Shown here: piece after piece, positions 33,904-43,100 of the stretch
Numbering within the stretch: position 1 is the first letter of the stretch
How the letters are laid out: every line of letters starts with the position of its first letter
Virus record (IMG/VR): IMGVR_UViG_3300028025_003339
Coordinates: 1 to 60,471 of that record
DNA from: a virus
Length of the DNA: 60,471 bases
Strand: one strand, 5' to 3'
Notes under the pieces: model-generated
Database searches by the model: none
What the model saw: only the letters and a program-made list of their open reading frames with translations
What the model was told of the DNA's origin: nothing
Made by a program: the position numbers and the translations under genes

Positions 33904-35796
33904 ATGGAAGACATTATCACTCAAAAGTTCAATTACGCAACCATTACTTTGTTTAAGGACTATTCTAAATTAATTGACAAGAAAAAGTCGTTAAACTCCG
34001 TTTCAACCAATTTAGATTTATTTGATGACGATGAGGATTTATTTGAAAAAAATAAAAAAAATATTAGGTTTTTCATTGATAACATAAGGAAACCATCAGT
34101 TGGTATGATGGTCGATTTTCCAGAAAAAATAGGTAAAAGAAAAACTAAGTTCTTTTATGGTGAACAAGGCGTAAACGAAACAAGCACCATAAATTATGCA
34201 ATTAAAGATTTCCAAACAAGGGACGACAGACACATTAAACGACACTATGGTAATCCATTTAGTAAGATTTCCGTAACCACGATAGAACGTTCAGTCAGAA
34301 AACATGGTGATAAAGTAACAATAAAGATTTATCGTAATCATAGTTATAGGGATTTTAATAACATTTATTTCAGAAAATCATCGAGTGTTGAATCGGTAAC
34401 TTTCAACCTTAAAACAGGTAATTTTACTACACTTACCATGAATAAAAGTGGTAAAACCACAAACAAAACATTTAGAACTAACAACTTCAATTTTTTGGAG
34501 ATGATATTCAAAGATGGTGGCATTTTAAACATGAGAAAGTGTTTAGATGATAACTCAGTTCTTTTGAAAGAATATAATGAAACATTTAACAATACTGACT
34601 TTATTTATGAGATTGATAAAGTATTTAACCTCAATCAAAATTTTAGTTTTAATGGTATATGGTTCTGTCAATTAATGTTAGAACGTTTTGTTGAATTTAA
34701 AAAAATTAAAGTATCCAACAACTACAATTATTGGATTAAAAAATATTACCCAACTGAAAAATTCCTAAAGAAAAACGACAGGAAACTTATCGCTTCAATT
34801 TTAGATATATTTGAAATCAAATCTAAAATTACAATTAAATTAATGCACGAGAATGGTAAAATGGATATTAATTCATTGGCTCGTCTATGTTATCTTTTTG
34901 GTGATAACTTCTCAAAATACATTGGTAGTATTGAATCACGACACTTTTTGAACACATCATATGAAAGTAGTTATTCTGGAGGAGAATACCCTAAATTTAA
35001 GTTTGCTAAAGAATTTAAAAATCACGGATATCAAATTAGTAATAATGAAAAAGAAAATATTGTTAAAATTATTAACAATTTAAATTGTGAAGTAAAAGGT
35101 TATCAAAGATTAACTAATGAAAAAGAAACACTAATTAATCCAAGGTTTGTTGGTGATTTACATGACCATTTTAATATGATTAAAAAGTTACGTCAATTCA
35201 TTCCTGATTTACAATTAAGGTCTAAGAATATTGATGACTTTGATAAGGAACATCTTGAACTATCTAAAATGATGAAGTTCATTAAAAAGGGTTATGTAAC
35301 TGAATATCGTTTTGCCGATAAAATGGTTGAGGATATTGAATCCCCAATTAAAGTTAAAATTAATTTAGGAGATACCGATAACCCCACATGGGTCACACCC
35401 GAATACTATCCCCACATTCTAAAACGAGAAGAAGAATACGATGAAGAGGGTAAGTTCATGCACCATTGTGTTGCTTCATATTCCGATAAAGACAAGTCAA
35501 TCATTATTTCAGTAAGAACTGAAGATAGTAAAGACAGGGTAACTTGTGAGTTTGATTGTCAAACAGGTAATATGATTCAAGCAAGACATTTTTGTAACGC
35601 TCAACCACCGGAGGATATTGCTTTAGCAATTGAACAATTGAGGAAGAAAGCAAAAACCTATGCGAGAATGGGCATTTTACATTGTATTGAGAGTAGAAAA
35701 GTTCCTGTAAAAATTAATGGGATTGAGGTTGTTCCTGAAAAGAAAGAGCCCATAGCACAAAGTGCGTTTGATAGGTTGTTTGAACATCAGTTTTAA
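33904..35796 (+). CDS. PcfJ-like protein, 630 aa
   Basis: The C-terminal part (about residues 495-600) contains EEYDEEGKFMHHCVASYSDK (H520, H521, C522) and CEFDCQTGNMIQARHFCNAQ, the core of the PcfJ-like domain found in conjugative elements and phages. The rest is charged and helical. PcfJ function is not established. It is followed by a shorter paralogue and has a relative at 51815. It may be an early protein, given its host-type promoter. Confidence 0.65.
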   Translation: MEDIITQKFNYATITLFKDYSKLIDKKKSLNSVSTNLDLFDDDEDLFEKNKKNIRFFIDNIRKPSVGMMVDFPEKIGKRKTKFFYGEQGVNETSTINYAIKDFQTRDDRHIKRHYGNPFSKISVTTIERSVRKHGDKVTIKIYRNHSYRDFNNIYFRKSSSVESVTFNLKTGNFTTLTMNKSGKTTNKTFRTNNFNFLEMIFKDGGILNMRKCLDDNSVLLKEYNETFNNTDFIYEIDKVFNLNQNFSFNGIWFCQLMLERFVEFKKIKVSNNYNYWIKKYYPTEKFLKKNDRKLIASILDIFEIKSKITIKLMHENGKMDINSLARLCYLFGDNFSKYIGSIESRHFLNTSYESSYSGGEYPKFKFAKEFKNHGYQISNNEKENIVKIINNLNCEVKGYQRLTNEKETLINPRFVGDLHDHFNMIKKLRQFIPDLQLRSKNIDDFDKEHLELSKMMKFIKKGYVTEYRFADKMVEDIESPIKVKINLGDTDNPTWVTPEYYPHILKREEEYDEEGKFMHHCVASYSDKDKSIIISVRTEDSKDRVTCEFDCQTGNMIQARHFCNAQPPEDIALAIEQLRKKAKTYARMGILHCIESRKVPVKINGIEVVPEKKEPIAQSAFDRLFEHQF

Positions 35797-35832
35797 CTAC
35801 ACAATGTCAATAAATCCATATATATTTTGTAT

Positions 35833-37221
35833 ATGGATTTATTATTTAAATACAATCAAGAGAAGAACGATAAGTACAATTCAAAATCTACCTGTGATTT
35901 AAAATTGTTCTATGATGGTACCACAATCATATACGATTCATTATTTGATTTTGAATACCAAAGATATGGTAACAAAAAAAAAGTTCAATTTCATCATAAC
36001 TTATCCTTTAGTACAACTACGGGAGATGTTATCGTCACATATAAAATCATCAACGATAATTTAACGAACGAAAAATCATATAACAACAAAACAAAAACTA
36101 AAAAGAATGATTTTAATTTATTGTTTGAGTTAACCGATAATGGATTTATTAGGGGTGAGAAAAGAATTGGATATTGGGGGGTAAAATACCACAGAGCTCA
36201 AGACACAATATGTGAGATGATGATGAATATATTGAGACCTAAATTCACATCATCATTTTTAAAAGATAAGGAGTACGATAAACCAGCACTTAATCGAATG
36301 TACGATATGTTGGTTGATTTTCATTTAGATTGTAAAAATATTAAATCTCATGATGGGATTTATTACGATATACAAAACGATTATCCAAAGAAGAAATGGT
36401 TAGTGAAGAATGACTATAAGTTTTTACCTGCAGTTTTAGATTCGTATGGAATAAAATCCAGATACTTAATTGGTGAACTAAACAAATACGAAGGTAAACC
36501 AATACATATCAGTTCTTTAAATTACATTTGTAAATTATTCGGTGAAAATTATATTGACTACATTAAAAAAATAGTGTGGGAAAATCACTGCTTCGATTTA
36601 CCACCAAACAAAAAGATACACCAACTTAAAAATGAATCTGAAAAAGATTGTATGGTAAAGGCAATCAATAATTGGGAAACCGAAACGTTAAGATCAGACA
36701 CTCTCATTTATTCATTAAATAAGTTATTTACGATACGAGATTTATTGGAGTCTAAGAAAATAGATTTAAAGTTTAAGGCAAAGAACGACAACGAATTTGA
36801 AAACCATATGGAAACTTGGTTAGGATATAAATTACACTTTGCTAGAGGGTATAGGGTTAGATATTCAATACCAACAGATGTTGTTAATGATATGGAGATG
36901 GACATCGTCCTTAATGGTGAAACATATAAACCAAACGTATTGTTAACAGAAGAAGATTATAGGGTTGAGGGGTTCACTATGAAGAATTGTATGGCTAAAC
37001 AATTTCCTCACGGATCTATCTACATTTTTATATCTTTACATCACGGAAGAAAAAGGATTAACCTACAATATAGAAAAGGTAATCTAATACAATCGTATGG
37101 TAAGGCCAATACAACCGTTCCTGATTCATATAACGAGGTAATCGATATATTAACACAAAGAATGAAAAAACACCACAACATTGAGTGGAAAAAAGAGAAA
37201 TACGATTTCTTAACTTATTGA
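35833..37221 (+). CDS. PcfJ-like paralogue, 462 aa
   Basis: It shares layout with the preceding gene: an N-terminal beta-rich half (YDGTTIIYDSLFDFEYQRYG), a central helical part (KKWLVKNDYKFLPAVLDSYG resembling KKYYPTEKFLKKNDRK...SILD) and a C-terminal core YRVEGFTMKNCMAKQF with C386. I chose the ATG at 35833 over a TTG at 35827. The tandem pair shows duplication followed by shortening. Confidence 0.6.
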   Translation: MDLLFKYNQEKNDKYNSKSTCDLKLFYDGTTIIYDSLFDFEYQRYGNKKKVQFHHNLSFSTTTGDVIVTYKIINDNLTNEKSYNNKTKTKKNDFNLLFELTDNGFIRGEKRIGYWGVKYHRAQDTICEMMMNILRPKFTSSFLKDKEYDKPALNRMYDMLVDFHLDCKNIKSHDGIYYDIQNDYPKKKWLVKNDYKFLPAVLDSYGIKSRYLIGELNKYEGKPIHISSLNYICKLFGENYIDYIKKIVWENHCFDLPPNKKIHQLKNESEKDCMVKAINNWETETLRSDTLIYSLNKLFTIRDLLESKKIDLKFKAKNDNEFENHMETWLGYKLHFARGYRVRYSIPTDVVNDMEMDIVLNGETYKPNVLLTEEDYRVEGFTMKNCMAKQFPHGSIYIFISLHHGRKRINLQYRKGNLIQSYGKANTTVPDSYNEVIDILTQRMKKHHNIEWKKEKYDFLTY

Positions 37222-37254
37222 TTATCAACACCTAAAAAATATTTTAAGCTAAAT

Positions 37255-37285
37255 TTTGCGTTGTCGATTTGATTACTTATATTTG
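37255..37285 (+). promoter_or_regulatory. Promoter, TTTG-N19-TATATTTG
   Basis: TTTG (37255-37258) and TATATTTG (37278-37285) are separated by 19 bases, a full match to the host-type consensus. The ATG at 37306 follows by 20 bases. It drives the small-gene run from 37.3 kb. Confidence 0.7.
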
Positions 37286-37305
37286 TTTTATAAAACATCA
37301 AAATC

Positions 37306-37470
37306 ATGCAAGAAAAAGAATCAAAAACAAACAGACATTTTTGGATTAGTATTGTAAAGTCGGGTATTAGAATCGGGGCTTGCTATTTTCTATTCCACGA
37401 ACAATTTGGTAACACCGCAATTTCATTGGCATTAGCTGAGGTATTGGGAATTGCAGAAGAAGTATTTTAA
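37306..37470 (+). CDS. Small membrane-associated protein, 54 aa
   Basis: A complete frame from ATG to TAA. Residues about 12-30 (ISIVKSGIRIGACYFLF) form a possible membrane helix, with an acidic C-terminus. No family recognised. First gene after a consensus promoter. Confidence 0.6.
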   Translation: MQEKESKTNRHFWISIVKSGIRIGACYFLFHEQFGNTAISLALAEVLGIAEEVF

Positions 37471-37515
37471 TTATGAATTTTTATTTAACCATAGCATTCA
37501 CTAAAAAAGTAAAAG

Positions 37516-37815
37516 ATGAACTCAACAATCAGACCAACAAACAACTTCGACACGACCGCGTTCGAAGAACTAAACTTTCAAGCACATCCAATGGGAATGG
37601 GAAAACAATGTGTGGTCCAATTTCTAAATGGTTACGGGGCTAGTATTGTACAAACTCCATACACCTATGGTGGTGATAAAGGTTTGTACGAATTGGCAGT
37701 ATTAAATGGATATGGTGAAATCACTTATGAAACACCAATCACCGACGACGTACTTGGATACCTTACAGAAGAAGAAGTTGAAAGAACATTACTTGACATT
37801 AAAAATTTAGATTAA
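37516..37815 (+). CDS. Uncharacterised conserved-looking phage protein, 99 aa
   Basis: A soluble beta-rich protein ([20 protein letters not shown]) with acidic C-terminus. No assigned function. Its stop overlaps the next start (TAATG). Confidence 0.6.
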   Translation: MNSTIRPTNNFDTTAFEELNFQAHPMGMGKQCVVQFLNGYGASIVQTPYTYGGDKGLYELAVLNGYGEITYETPITDDVLGYLTEEEVERTLLDIKNLD

Positions 37816-38108
37816 TGACAACCGAAAGTAAATTCAGGGCCGGAATTATGACATCTTTATTGGGGTTGGTGATGATGACATTTGCATATCTTGAAAAAGA
37901 TAGGAAGTACAATGAAACCTATAATAAATTAACCCATACGAGAGATAGTTTATTAATTCAAAAAATGTTATCGGATAGTTTACATGATGAGTTATTTATT
38001 TCAAATGTTGAGATTAATAGACACGAACTAACTAGAGATTATTTCTTTAAGAAACATTCAAACCTACAAATAGAATACGAAAATTATTTACACCTCGAAA
38101 CAGAATAA
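37815..38108 (+). CDS. Single-pass membrane protein with coiled-coil domain, 97 aa
   Basis: Residues about 10-26 (GIMTSLLGLVMMTFAYL) are a transmembrane helix, followed by a charged helical segment likely to form a coiled coil. The layout would suit a spanin-like or exclusion protein, but no specific motif is visible. Confidence 0.55.
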   Translation: MTTESKFRAGIMTSLLGLVMMTFAYLEKDRKYNETYNKLTHTRDSLLIQKMLSDSLHDELFISNVEINRHELTRDYFFKKHSNLQIEYENYLHLETE

Positions 38109-38109
38109 C

Positions 38110-38433
38110 ATGTCAGACGAAGATTTTAAAAAACATATTAGTGGTGACCTAAATTTAGGTGGAACAAAATACTTGAACATTAAAGCGAGTACCATTATTA
38201 GTATGAACGAACAATTTACCGTTTACACACAAGACGGGCCAAAGTATTTAAATGTTAACATTAGTGCAGATTTTGACGAGATACCAAAAAAATATCATGA
38301 GGTATTTTTAAATGTATTGACCTCAAAGTATTCAAACTCAGTTTCATTTGGAAACAACCCATTTTCAGAATGTAAACCAGTTCAAAAAAAGAAATGGTGG
38401 CAGTTTTGGAAGACACAATATTTCTCAAAATAA
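38110..38433 (+). CDS. Uncharacterised protein, 107 aa
   Basis: No family recognised. The C-terminus KKKWWQFWKTQYFSK is strongly aromatic and basic and could be amphipathic. Separated from its neighbours by only a few bases. Confidence 0.55.
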   Translation: MSDEDFKKHISGDLNLGGTKYLNIKASTIISMNEQFTVYTQDGPKYLNVNISADFDEIPKKYHEVFLNVLTSKYSNSVSFGNNPFSECKPVQKKKWWQFWKTQYFSK

Positions 38434-38437
38434 AAAT

Positions 38438-38596
38438 ATGTATATGAAGTATGTTGCGTTATTAATGATTTTTACAGGTTTATGGATGGCTTACGAAATT
38501 TGGAGAGCACCATTACTTGAGGAAACTGAAAATGGTAATTACAAAACTAAAAGACCGACCAAAAAATTAAGTGACTTATGGCGAAAGCGAAACTAG
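38438..38596 (+). CDS. Small membrane protein, 52 aa
   Basis: The ATG at 38438 (or 38444) follows the previous stop. Residues about 4-20 (YVALLMIFTGLWMAYEIW) form one membrane helix, followed by a basic soluble tail. The end overlaps the next gene by 19 bases. Confidence 0.55.
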   Translation: MYMKYVALLMIFTGLWMAYEIWRAPLLEETENGNYKTKRPTKKLSDLWRKRN

Positions 38597-38823
38597 TTTA
38601 TGATTTAAACGAACCAGATGATGTAATGGCACATAAAAGGGCGGTTAAATCATTGGATTTAGCTTTGGCACTATGGAGCATAACTCACAACACTAAAAAG
38701 AGTTTAGAGTGGTCTATGGAAGGAAAAGAGATGGATAAGTACGATGCTCTTGAAATGGTATTTGAAAAGATACATGAAATCATATCCGAACATAATATTG
38801 ATTTAGATGATTTAATAGAGTAA
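38578..38823 (+). CDS. Conserved phage protein of unknown function, 81 aa
   Basis: KLVYDLNEPDDVMAHKRAVK is a recurring pattern in short proteins of large phages, but I know of no function. It is helical and acidic at the C-terminus (HNIDLDDLIE). It lies immediately before the Fe-S carrier gene. Confidence 0.6.
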   Translation: MAKAKLVYDLNEPDDVMAHKRAVKSLDLALALWSITHNTKKSLEWSMEGKEMDKYDALEMVFEKIHEIISEHNIDLDDLIE

Positions 38824-38830
38824 TATTTAT
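38824..38830 (+). promoter_or_regulatory. TATTTAT element before the Fe-S carrier gene
   Basis: TATTTAT directly follows the upstream stop. If it is a promoter, the second ATG at 38835 (four bases downstream) is the better start. The layout TATTTAT-N4-ATG is the same as at 52924-52935 and 55245-55256. Confidence 0.35.
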
Positions 38831-39164
38831 GAATATGATTACAATTTCTGAAAAAGCTTTAGAACATTTACTTACACTAATGGTATCTGAGCAATTAACA
38901 CCTGACACACATAACTTGAGAGTCGGAGTTAAAGGTGGTGGATGTAGTGGTCTTTCATATGAGATGGACTTTGATGATACTATGACCGATATGGATGAGA
39001 TTGTTGATTTAGGTCCATTAAAGGTCGTTATCGATAAGAAATCCATATTATATCTATTTGGTACTGAGTTACAATACTCTGACGGATTAAACGGAAAGGG
39101 GTTCCATTGGGTTAATCCTAATGCAAGTAGAACTTGTGGATGTGGGGAAAGTTTTAGTCTTTAA
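38829..39164 (+). CDS. A-type Fe-S cluster carrier (IscA/ErpA/HesB family), 111 aa
   Basis: The three conserved cysteines are present: C39 in GVKGGGCSGLSY and C103 and C105 in SRTCGCGESFSL. The length matches the family, which carries Fe-S clusters to apoproteins. The start may instead be the ATG at 38835 (MITISEKALEHL). With two radical SAM enzymes and a U32-like protein in the same window, a role in supplying phage Fe-S proteins is plausible. Confidence 0.9.
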   Translation: MNMITISEKALEHLLTLMVSEQLTPDTHNLRVGVKGGGCSGLSYEMDFDDTMTDMDEIVDLGPLKVVIDKKSILYLFGTELQYSDGLNGKGFHWVNPNASRTCGCGESFSL

Positions 39165-39221
39165 ATTTTTTATTTTCAATTTTATTTTGTATCTTTCTAT
39201 TAAACATTTAAAAATAATATT

Positions 39222-39503
39222 ATGCCAGAATTTACAGCAGAAGTGGACATTGATCCAAGTGAATTTATCGACTCTTGTAATAGTCGAGAATTAAAAAGAT
39301 TGGTTGAAATTTTAGAGGAAGATGGACACATCCAACCCTCAGAAGAAACCACAAATAAAAATAACGGAGTTCGCAGACCCAACATCAATGACTTAACATT
39401 TTGGGATAGTCTTGATAGGTTAGCAAAGTGTAGAGATTTGTTATCTTTGGAAGAAGAGAATTTCATCAACAATCTTGCAAACAAATACAAATACATTAGA
39501 TGA
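39222..39503 (+). CDS. Uncharacterised phage protein, 93 aa
   Basis: An acidic protein (MPEFTAEVDIDPSEFIDSCN) with helices at the C-terminus (FWDSLDRLAKCRDLLSLEEE). No function known to me. Its TGA overlaps the next ATG. A weak TATCTTTC box lies about 25 bases upstream. Confidence 0.6.
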   Translation: MPEFTAEVDIDPSEFIDSCNSRELKRLVEILEEDGHIQPSEETTNKNNGVRRPNINDLTFWDSLDRLAKCRDLLSLEEENFINNLANKYKYIR

Positions 39504-39607
39504 AAGACTTATTAATTATACTTGGGTTTATATTTTTCGCAGCAACATCGGTTTTCGGTGTTGTTGATTTATTAAGACAAATTAAAAAATTACCAAATGA
39601 AAATTAA
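39500..39607 (+). CDS. Tiny membrane protein, 35 aa
   Basis: A complete frame coupled to both neighbours (ATGA at its start and an 11-base overlap at its end). Residues 3-24 (DLLIILGFIFFAATSVFGVV) are one hydrophobic helix and the tail is basic. A candidate small regulator or holin-like peptide. Confidence 0.55.
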   Translation: MKDLLIILGFIFFAATSVFGVVDLLRQIKKLPNEN

Positions 39608-40277
39608 ACACCCTTTAGTCAAAGGGAAAGTCAAAGAAATTAAACCAAGAATTTATTGTGTACTAGTTGATGACGACTATGACAGAGCAATGTTATTCTG
39701 TCGATATCAAGAATTATACGAATCTCCATACAAAGAATTTAGAGGTAAAAAATTTAGTTGGATGGAGTATATGAGATTCTATAAAGATGCTTGGAAGAAG
39801 AGGGTATTCACTTATCCTGAAGATTGGTCAGGTTACAACATCCCAAGTAACGTAGTGGAAAGGGGAGTGGATACTTTTTATAAAGAAACTGAATACGATT
39901 ACATTATGAACGACATTTATTTCTATTGTGCGAATGACTCAATGGAAAAGAATAGTGGAACAAGATGTGATTGGTATTTGATTGGGGCTAGTAGTAAAGA
40001 CCTAAAAACTTTGGACCACGAGATAGCACATGGTTTATACTTTACAAATAAAGATTACAAGAAAAAGGTTGTTGAATTAATTAAACACATTAAACCAACC
40101 CATTACGAAAAGTTGAAAAAGAAACTAATCAAGATGGGTTATGTTGACGATAAAAAAATAATCGACGACGAAATCCAAGCATTTATGTCCACGGGTTTAT
40201 ACAATGGACTAGATACGAAGGAGTTAAAAAAATATGAAGATAAATTTAAAAGTAATTTTAAAAAGTTTAACAAGTAG
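39597..40277 (+). CDS. HExxH putative metallopeptidase, 226 aa
   Basis: LDHEIAHGLYF carries H141-E-x-x-H145, the zincin zinc site, and E192 in DDEIQAFMST may be the third ligand. The protein has no signal peptide, so it acts in the cytoplasm or virion. The family is not identified. Small HExxH proteins of this kind occur in many large phages. Confidence 0.65.
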   Translation: MKIKHPLVKGKVKEIKPRIYCVLVDDDYDRAMLFCRYQELYESPYKEFRGKKFSWMEYMRFYKDAWKKRVFTYPEDWSGYNIPSNVVERGVDTFYKETEYDYIMNDIYFYCANDSMEKNSGTRCDWYLIGASSKDLKTLDHEIAHGLYFTNKDYKKKVVELIKHIKPTHYEKLKKKLIKMGYVDDKKIIDDEIQAFMSTGLYNGLDTKELKKYEDKFKSNFKKFNK

Positions 40278-40280
40278 ATT

Positions 40281-40700
40281 ATGTTCTCAACAGGAAGCAA
40301 TGAAAAATATATGTTTGAAGAAGGTGATAAATACATACAATTCACCAAATACGGTAGTATTAACAAAGGAGTTATTAAACATTGTGGGGTCGTTAATTGT
40401 ATAGACACAAATAATGGTGTGTCATATCAAAAACCATATATTGTAAATGAAAAGAACATACATTATGATTTGGATGGTGCTGATGGTAGATTTTATAAAG
40501 TAACTGTTGAGTACACTAAAGAAGAATGTGAACAGATGGTTCAGGCATATAAAAAATTAATGGAGTTAAAGGACAACAGGAGACAAAAAATCATGGAACC
40601 ATTTAAAAAAACGAGACCTAAAAAAAATAAAAAGGATTTAGTCGAAACTAAACTTGACGATGTAATTAAAACACAATTCAATGAAGATAATATTTCTTGA
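40281..40700 (+). CDS. Uncharacterised protein, 139 aa
   Basis: The beta-rich N-terminal half (KYIQFTKYGSINKGVIKHCG) resembles a small SH3- or KOW-like fold by its pattern, and the C-terminus is a Lys-rich helix. It overlaps the following HAD gene by 20 bases. Confidence 0.55.
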   Translation: MFSTGSNEKYMFEEGDKYIQFTKYGSINKGVIKHCGVVNCIDTNNGVSYQKPYIVNEKNIHYDLDGADGRFYKVTVEYTKEECEQMVQAYKKLMELKDNRRQKIMEPFKKTRPKKNKKDLVETKLDDVIKTQFNEDNIS

Positions 40701-41268
40701 CCACGATGGAGTAATATGTCTATCAACTGAATGGGGAGGTAGGGTTAAAAAACAACAAAAGGCAGGACGTAAGTTAAGTCAATCTGTATTATCACTACCC
40801 GTCGATGCTCGTTTCGATAACTTCAATAAGAAAGCAATTGAAACACTAAATGAAATTTTGGAAGAAACTAACGCTGAGATTGTTGTCTCATCTGATTGGA
40901 AAAGATGGGCCTCTGTTGAGGAGATGGGTGAATATTATGAGTCACAGGGAATCAAAAAGAAACCAATAGCATTCACTAAAAAAGTTGGTGAGTGCACTTG
41001 TTATAATGAACATACATTTGTATGGTCACCAAGATTGATGTTGGAGCAGGAACGTTCAATCGAAATTAATCAATATATTCAAGACCATCCAGAAATTACA
41101 CATTGGGTTGCGGTTGATGATTTAAACATGGGTATTCCACAAACACATGAAAGTTGGGGGGAGATGGAGATGGATTGGGGATTAACTAACTTTGTTCTAA
41201 CACCAAAAGGTAGTGAAGGGATTAAACAAACAGGAATTAAAGAGAAAATTTTAAAGTATTTATTATAA
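40681..41268 (+). CDS. HAD-like phosphatase (Swiss-Army-knife RNA-repair HAD-like), 195 aa
   Basis: FLDHDGVICL is HAD motif I (DxD), IVVSSDWKRW supplies motif II Ser, and HWVAVDDLNMG is motif IV. The short cap and layout match HAD domains found beside RNA-repair enzymes. It could act on nucleotides or on RNA 2',3'-phosphates. A second HAD protein, of a different subgroup, lies at 50541. Confidence 0.7.
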   Translation: MKIIFLDHDGVICLSTEWGGRVKKQQKAGRKLSQSVLSLPVDARFDNFNKKAIETLNEILEETNAEIVVSSDWKRWASVEEMGEYYESQGIKKKPIAFTKKVGECTCYNEHTFVWSPRLMLEQERSIEINQYIQDHPEITHWVAVDDLNMGIPQTHESWGEMEMDWGLTNFVLTPKGSEGIKQTGIKEKILKYLL

Positions 41269-41441
41269 TGGCAGTTTTAATATTATTTTTAGTAATCTGT
41301 ATCTCACTAACCCCAATAGTATATCTTTGGGTAAGAGGTATAGATTTTATGCATAAAAACCATCCTGACTATAAAGGGGAAGATTTTCTTAATTGGGGAA
41401 ATGATAAAGATAATGAAGAAGATAAGAATCAGATTATGTAA
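41268..41441 (+). CDS. Small single-pass membrane protein, 57 aa
   Basis: The ATG overlaps the upstream TAA (TAATG). Residues 2-22 are a membrane helix, followed by an acidic, Asp/Glu-rich tail (NWGNDKDNEEDKN). No family recognised. Confidence 0.6.
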   Translation: MAVLILFLVICISLTPIVYLWVRGIDFMHKNHPDYKGEDFLNWGNDKDNEEDKNQIM

Positions 41442-41448
41442 TTTCTGA

Positions 41449-41457
41449 GTATTTATA
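41449..41457 (+). promoter_or_regulatory. GTATTTATA element before the lysin gene
   Basis: AGTATTTATA lies six bases upstream of the ATG at 41463 with no TTTG box upstream. It has the same core as elements at 968, 50042 and 55245, all of which precede candidate virion genes. Confidence 0.45.
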
Positions 41458-41462
41458 TTAAT

Positions 41463-43040
41463 ATGAAAAGGACACTACGAGAAGATTTAGAAAGAATCCA
41501 TTCAATCACATATGGCAATAAAATACTCCAAGAACAAGGGTTTCTAGATGATATATTAAAAAAGGTCGGTTTATCAAAAATAGACGAACCCAAAAAGGCT
41601 GATTTAGTTTCTCCCGATGTTGAGGAGTTCTTCAATACATTACAAAGATCTTCCGAGCAAGGTGGTATTTCCCAACAGGAAAGGGGATCCATGACATTCC
41701 AAAAAGAAGTTGAAACAATGCAAATTGGTTTGGTTCTACTTGGATATGAGTTACCATCTCATGGAATTGATGGTTTATTTGGACCTGAAACCGCATCCGC
41801 TGTCGGTAAATTTATAAGTGAAAAAGTAAGCGGTGACACCAAAACCTCAATTAGTGAGGCGTTTGTTCAATTGAATAGCACGAATTATTCTCATGTAAAA
41901 TATGACAAAGATGCAACACAATATGACCAATTAAATCAAGCATTATTGGATGATTTACAAACGGCAGCATCTAAAGCAAATGTGGTTGTTACAATAACAA
42001 CCGCAAAATCTGGACACGGAAATCTAACTATTAATGGAAGACCAAGTAGACACGCTACAAATACTGCAGTTGATATTGCATTGTTAAATGGTATTGGTGC
42101 GGGTGGTGCATCGAGTGGAAGTAATGGTAATCCTGAATTTAGAGAGTTAGGTAATAGAGTAAAGGATGAGTTACTTAATATCGGTTATTCATTAAATGCT
42201 GAAGGTGGTAATCAAAAAGCTGTTTTATGGCAAACAAATACGGGTGGTAATCACTTTAATCATTTACACGTATCTAATAAAGAAGGAGTTTCAGGTTCCG
42301 CAGGACCATCCGAAACAATGATTAAAGCAACTCCTGAGATGCTTAACAAGTTAATTGAATTATTAAAACAAAAAGGAGTTAAATCTGAGGATTTAAAAAA
42401 ATATATTGACGCCACCAAAAGAGATAGTAATTACAATGTTAATGTAAATGATTGGCAGGGGATGGTTAACTTAGTCATCAATAACTTAGAGGGTGGTTAT
42501 TATCATCCAGACATGTTAAAAGATGGTAGAGTTAGTGACGGGAGATATGGTGGTTCGGGTGAAACCATGTTTGGTTTAGATAGAGAGGCGGGTGCAACCG
42601 AATCAACAGGACCAGCGGGTAGAGAGTTTTGGTCATTCATAGATTCCCAAAATGCAAGAACAAATTGGAAATGGAATTATATGGGTAAAGACAACCCAGC
42701 ATTAGAAAGTAAATTAAGACAATTAGCTGGAGATGTGATGAAACCACAATATATTGACAATACCCGTAGGTATTTGAGTCCTGAAGCTGCAGATATCATC
42801 AGTAAAGACCCCGCATTAACCTTCAATTTCGTATATGCAACATGGAATGGACCAGGATGGTTCCAAAGATTTGCTAAAATAATCAATCAAGAGGTTGCAA
42901 ATGGAAATACAGACCCTAAATCGTTATTACGAATTGCGGTTGATAGAAGAATTAGTAGTGGTAATAGTTTAATCGCTCAAGGAGGACCTAAAGTCGATAA
43001 AATCACAAATCGAATTGCGTCTTCTTCTTCAGTAGCTTAA
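41463..43040 (+). CDS. Modular virion-type lysin: PG-binding, M15-like peptidase, lysozyme-like domains
   Basis: 525 residues. After an N-terminal helix (MKRTLREDLERIHSITYG), a peptidoglycan-binding domain spans about 78-122 (LVLLGYELPSHGIDGLFGPE). An M15-like peptidase follows with H197 and D204 (SRHATNTAVDIA) and H267/H269 (HFNHLHV) as zinc ligands. The C-terminal domain (about 335-515) begins NNLEGGYYHPDM with a Glu-Gly-Gly start like GH108-type muramidases. It probably cleaves both peptide and glycan strands during DNA entry. A TATTTATA element lies directly upstream. Confidence 0.8.
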   Translation: MKRTLREDLERIHSITYGNKILQEQGFLDDILKKVGLSKIDEPKKADLVSPDVEEFFNTLQRSSEQGGISQQERGSMTFQKEVETMQIGLVLLGYELPSHGIDGLFGPETASAVGKFISEKVSGDTKTSISEAFVQLNSTNYSHVKYDKDATQYDQLNQALLDDLQTAASKANVVVTITTAKSGHGNLTINGRPSRHATNTAVDIALLNGIGAGGASSGSNGNPEFRELGNRVKDELLNIGYSLNAEGGNQKAVLWQTNTGGNHFNHLHVSNKEGVSGSAGPSETMIKATPEMLNKLIELLKQKGVKSEDLKKYIDATKRDSNYNVNVNDWQGMVNLVINNLEGGYYHPDMLKDGRVSDGRYGGSGETMFGLDREAGATESTGPAGREFWSFIDSQNARTNWKWNYMGKDNPALESKLRQLAGDVMKPQYIDNTRRYLSPEAADIISKDPALTFNFVYATWNGPGWFQRFAKIINQEVANGNTDPKSLLRIAVDRRISSGNSLIAQGGPKVDKITNRIASSSSVA

Positions 43041-43052
43041 TCCCAATATTTT

Positions 43053-43083
43053 TTGGTATTATCAAATAAATTTACTATTTTAG
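43053..43083 (+). promoter_or_regulatory. Promoter, TTG-N20-TATTTTAG
   Basis: TTG (43053-43055) and TATTTTAG (43076-43083) are spaced by 20 bases, and TATTTTAGTAT is close to the TATATTAGTAT boxes at 9670 and 13910. The ATG at 43101 follows by 17 bases. Confidence 0.5.
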
Positions 43084-43100
43084 TATTCTAAATTATAGTT

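Noticed and set aside
37473-37640. Small frame starting at ATG 37473
   Set aside because: It overlaps most of the start of the 37516 gene in another frame and its product looks random, so the 37516 frame is preferred.
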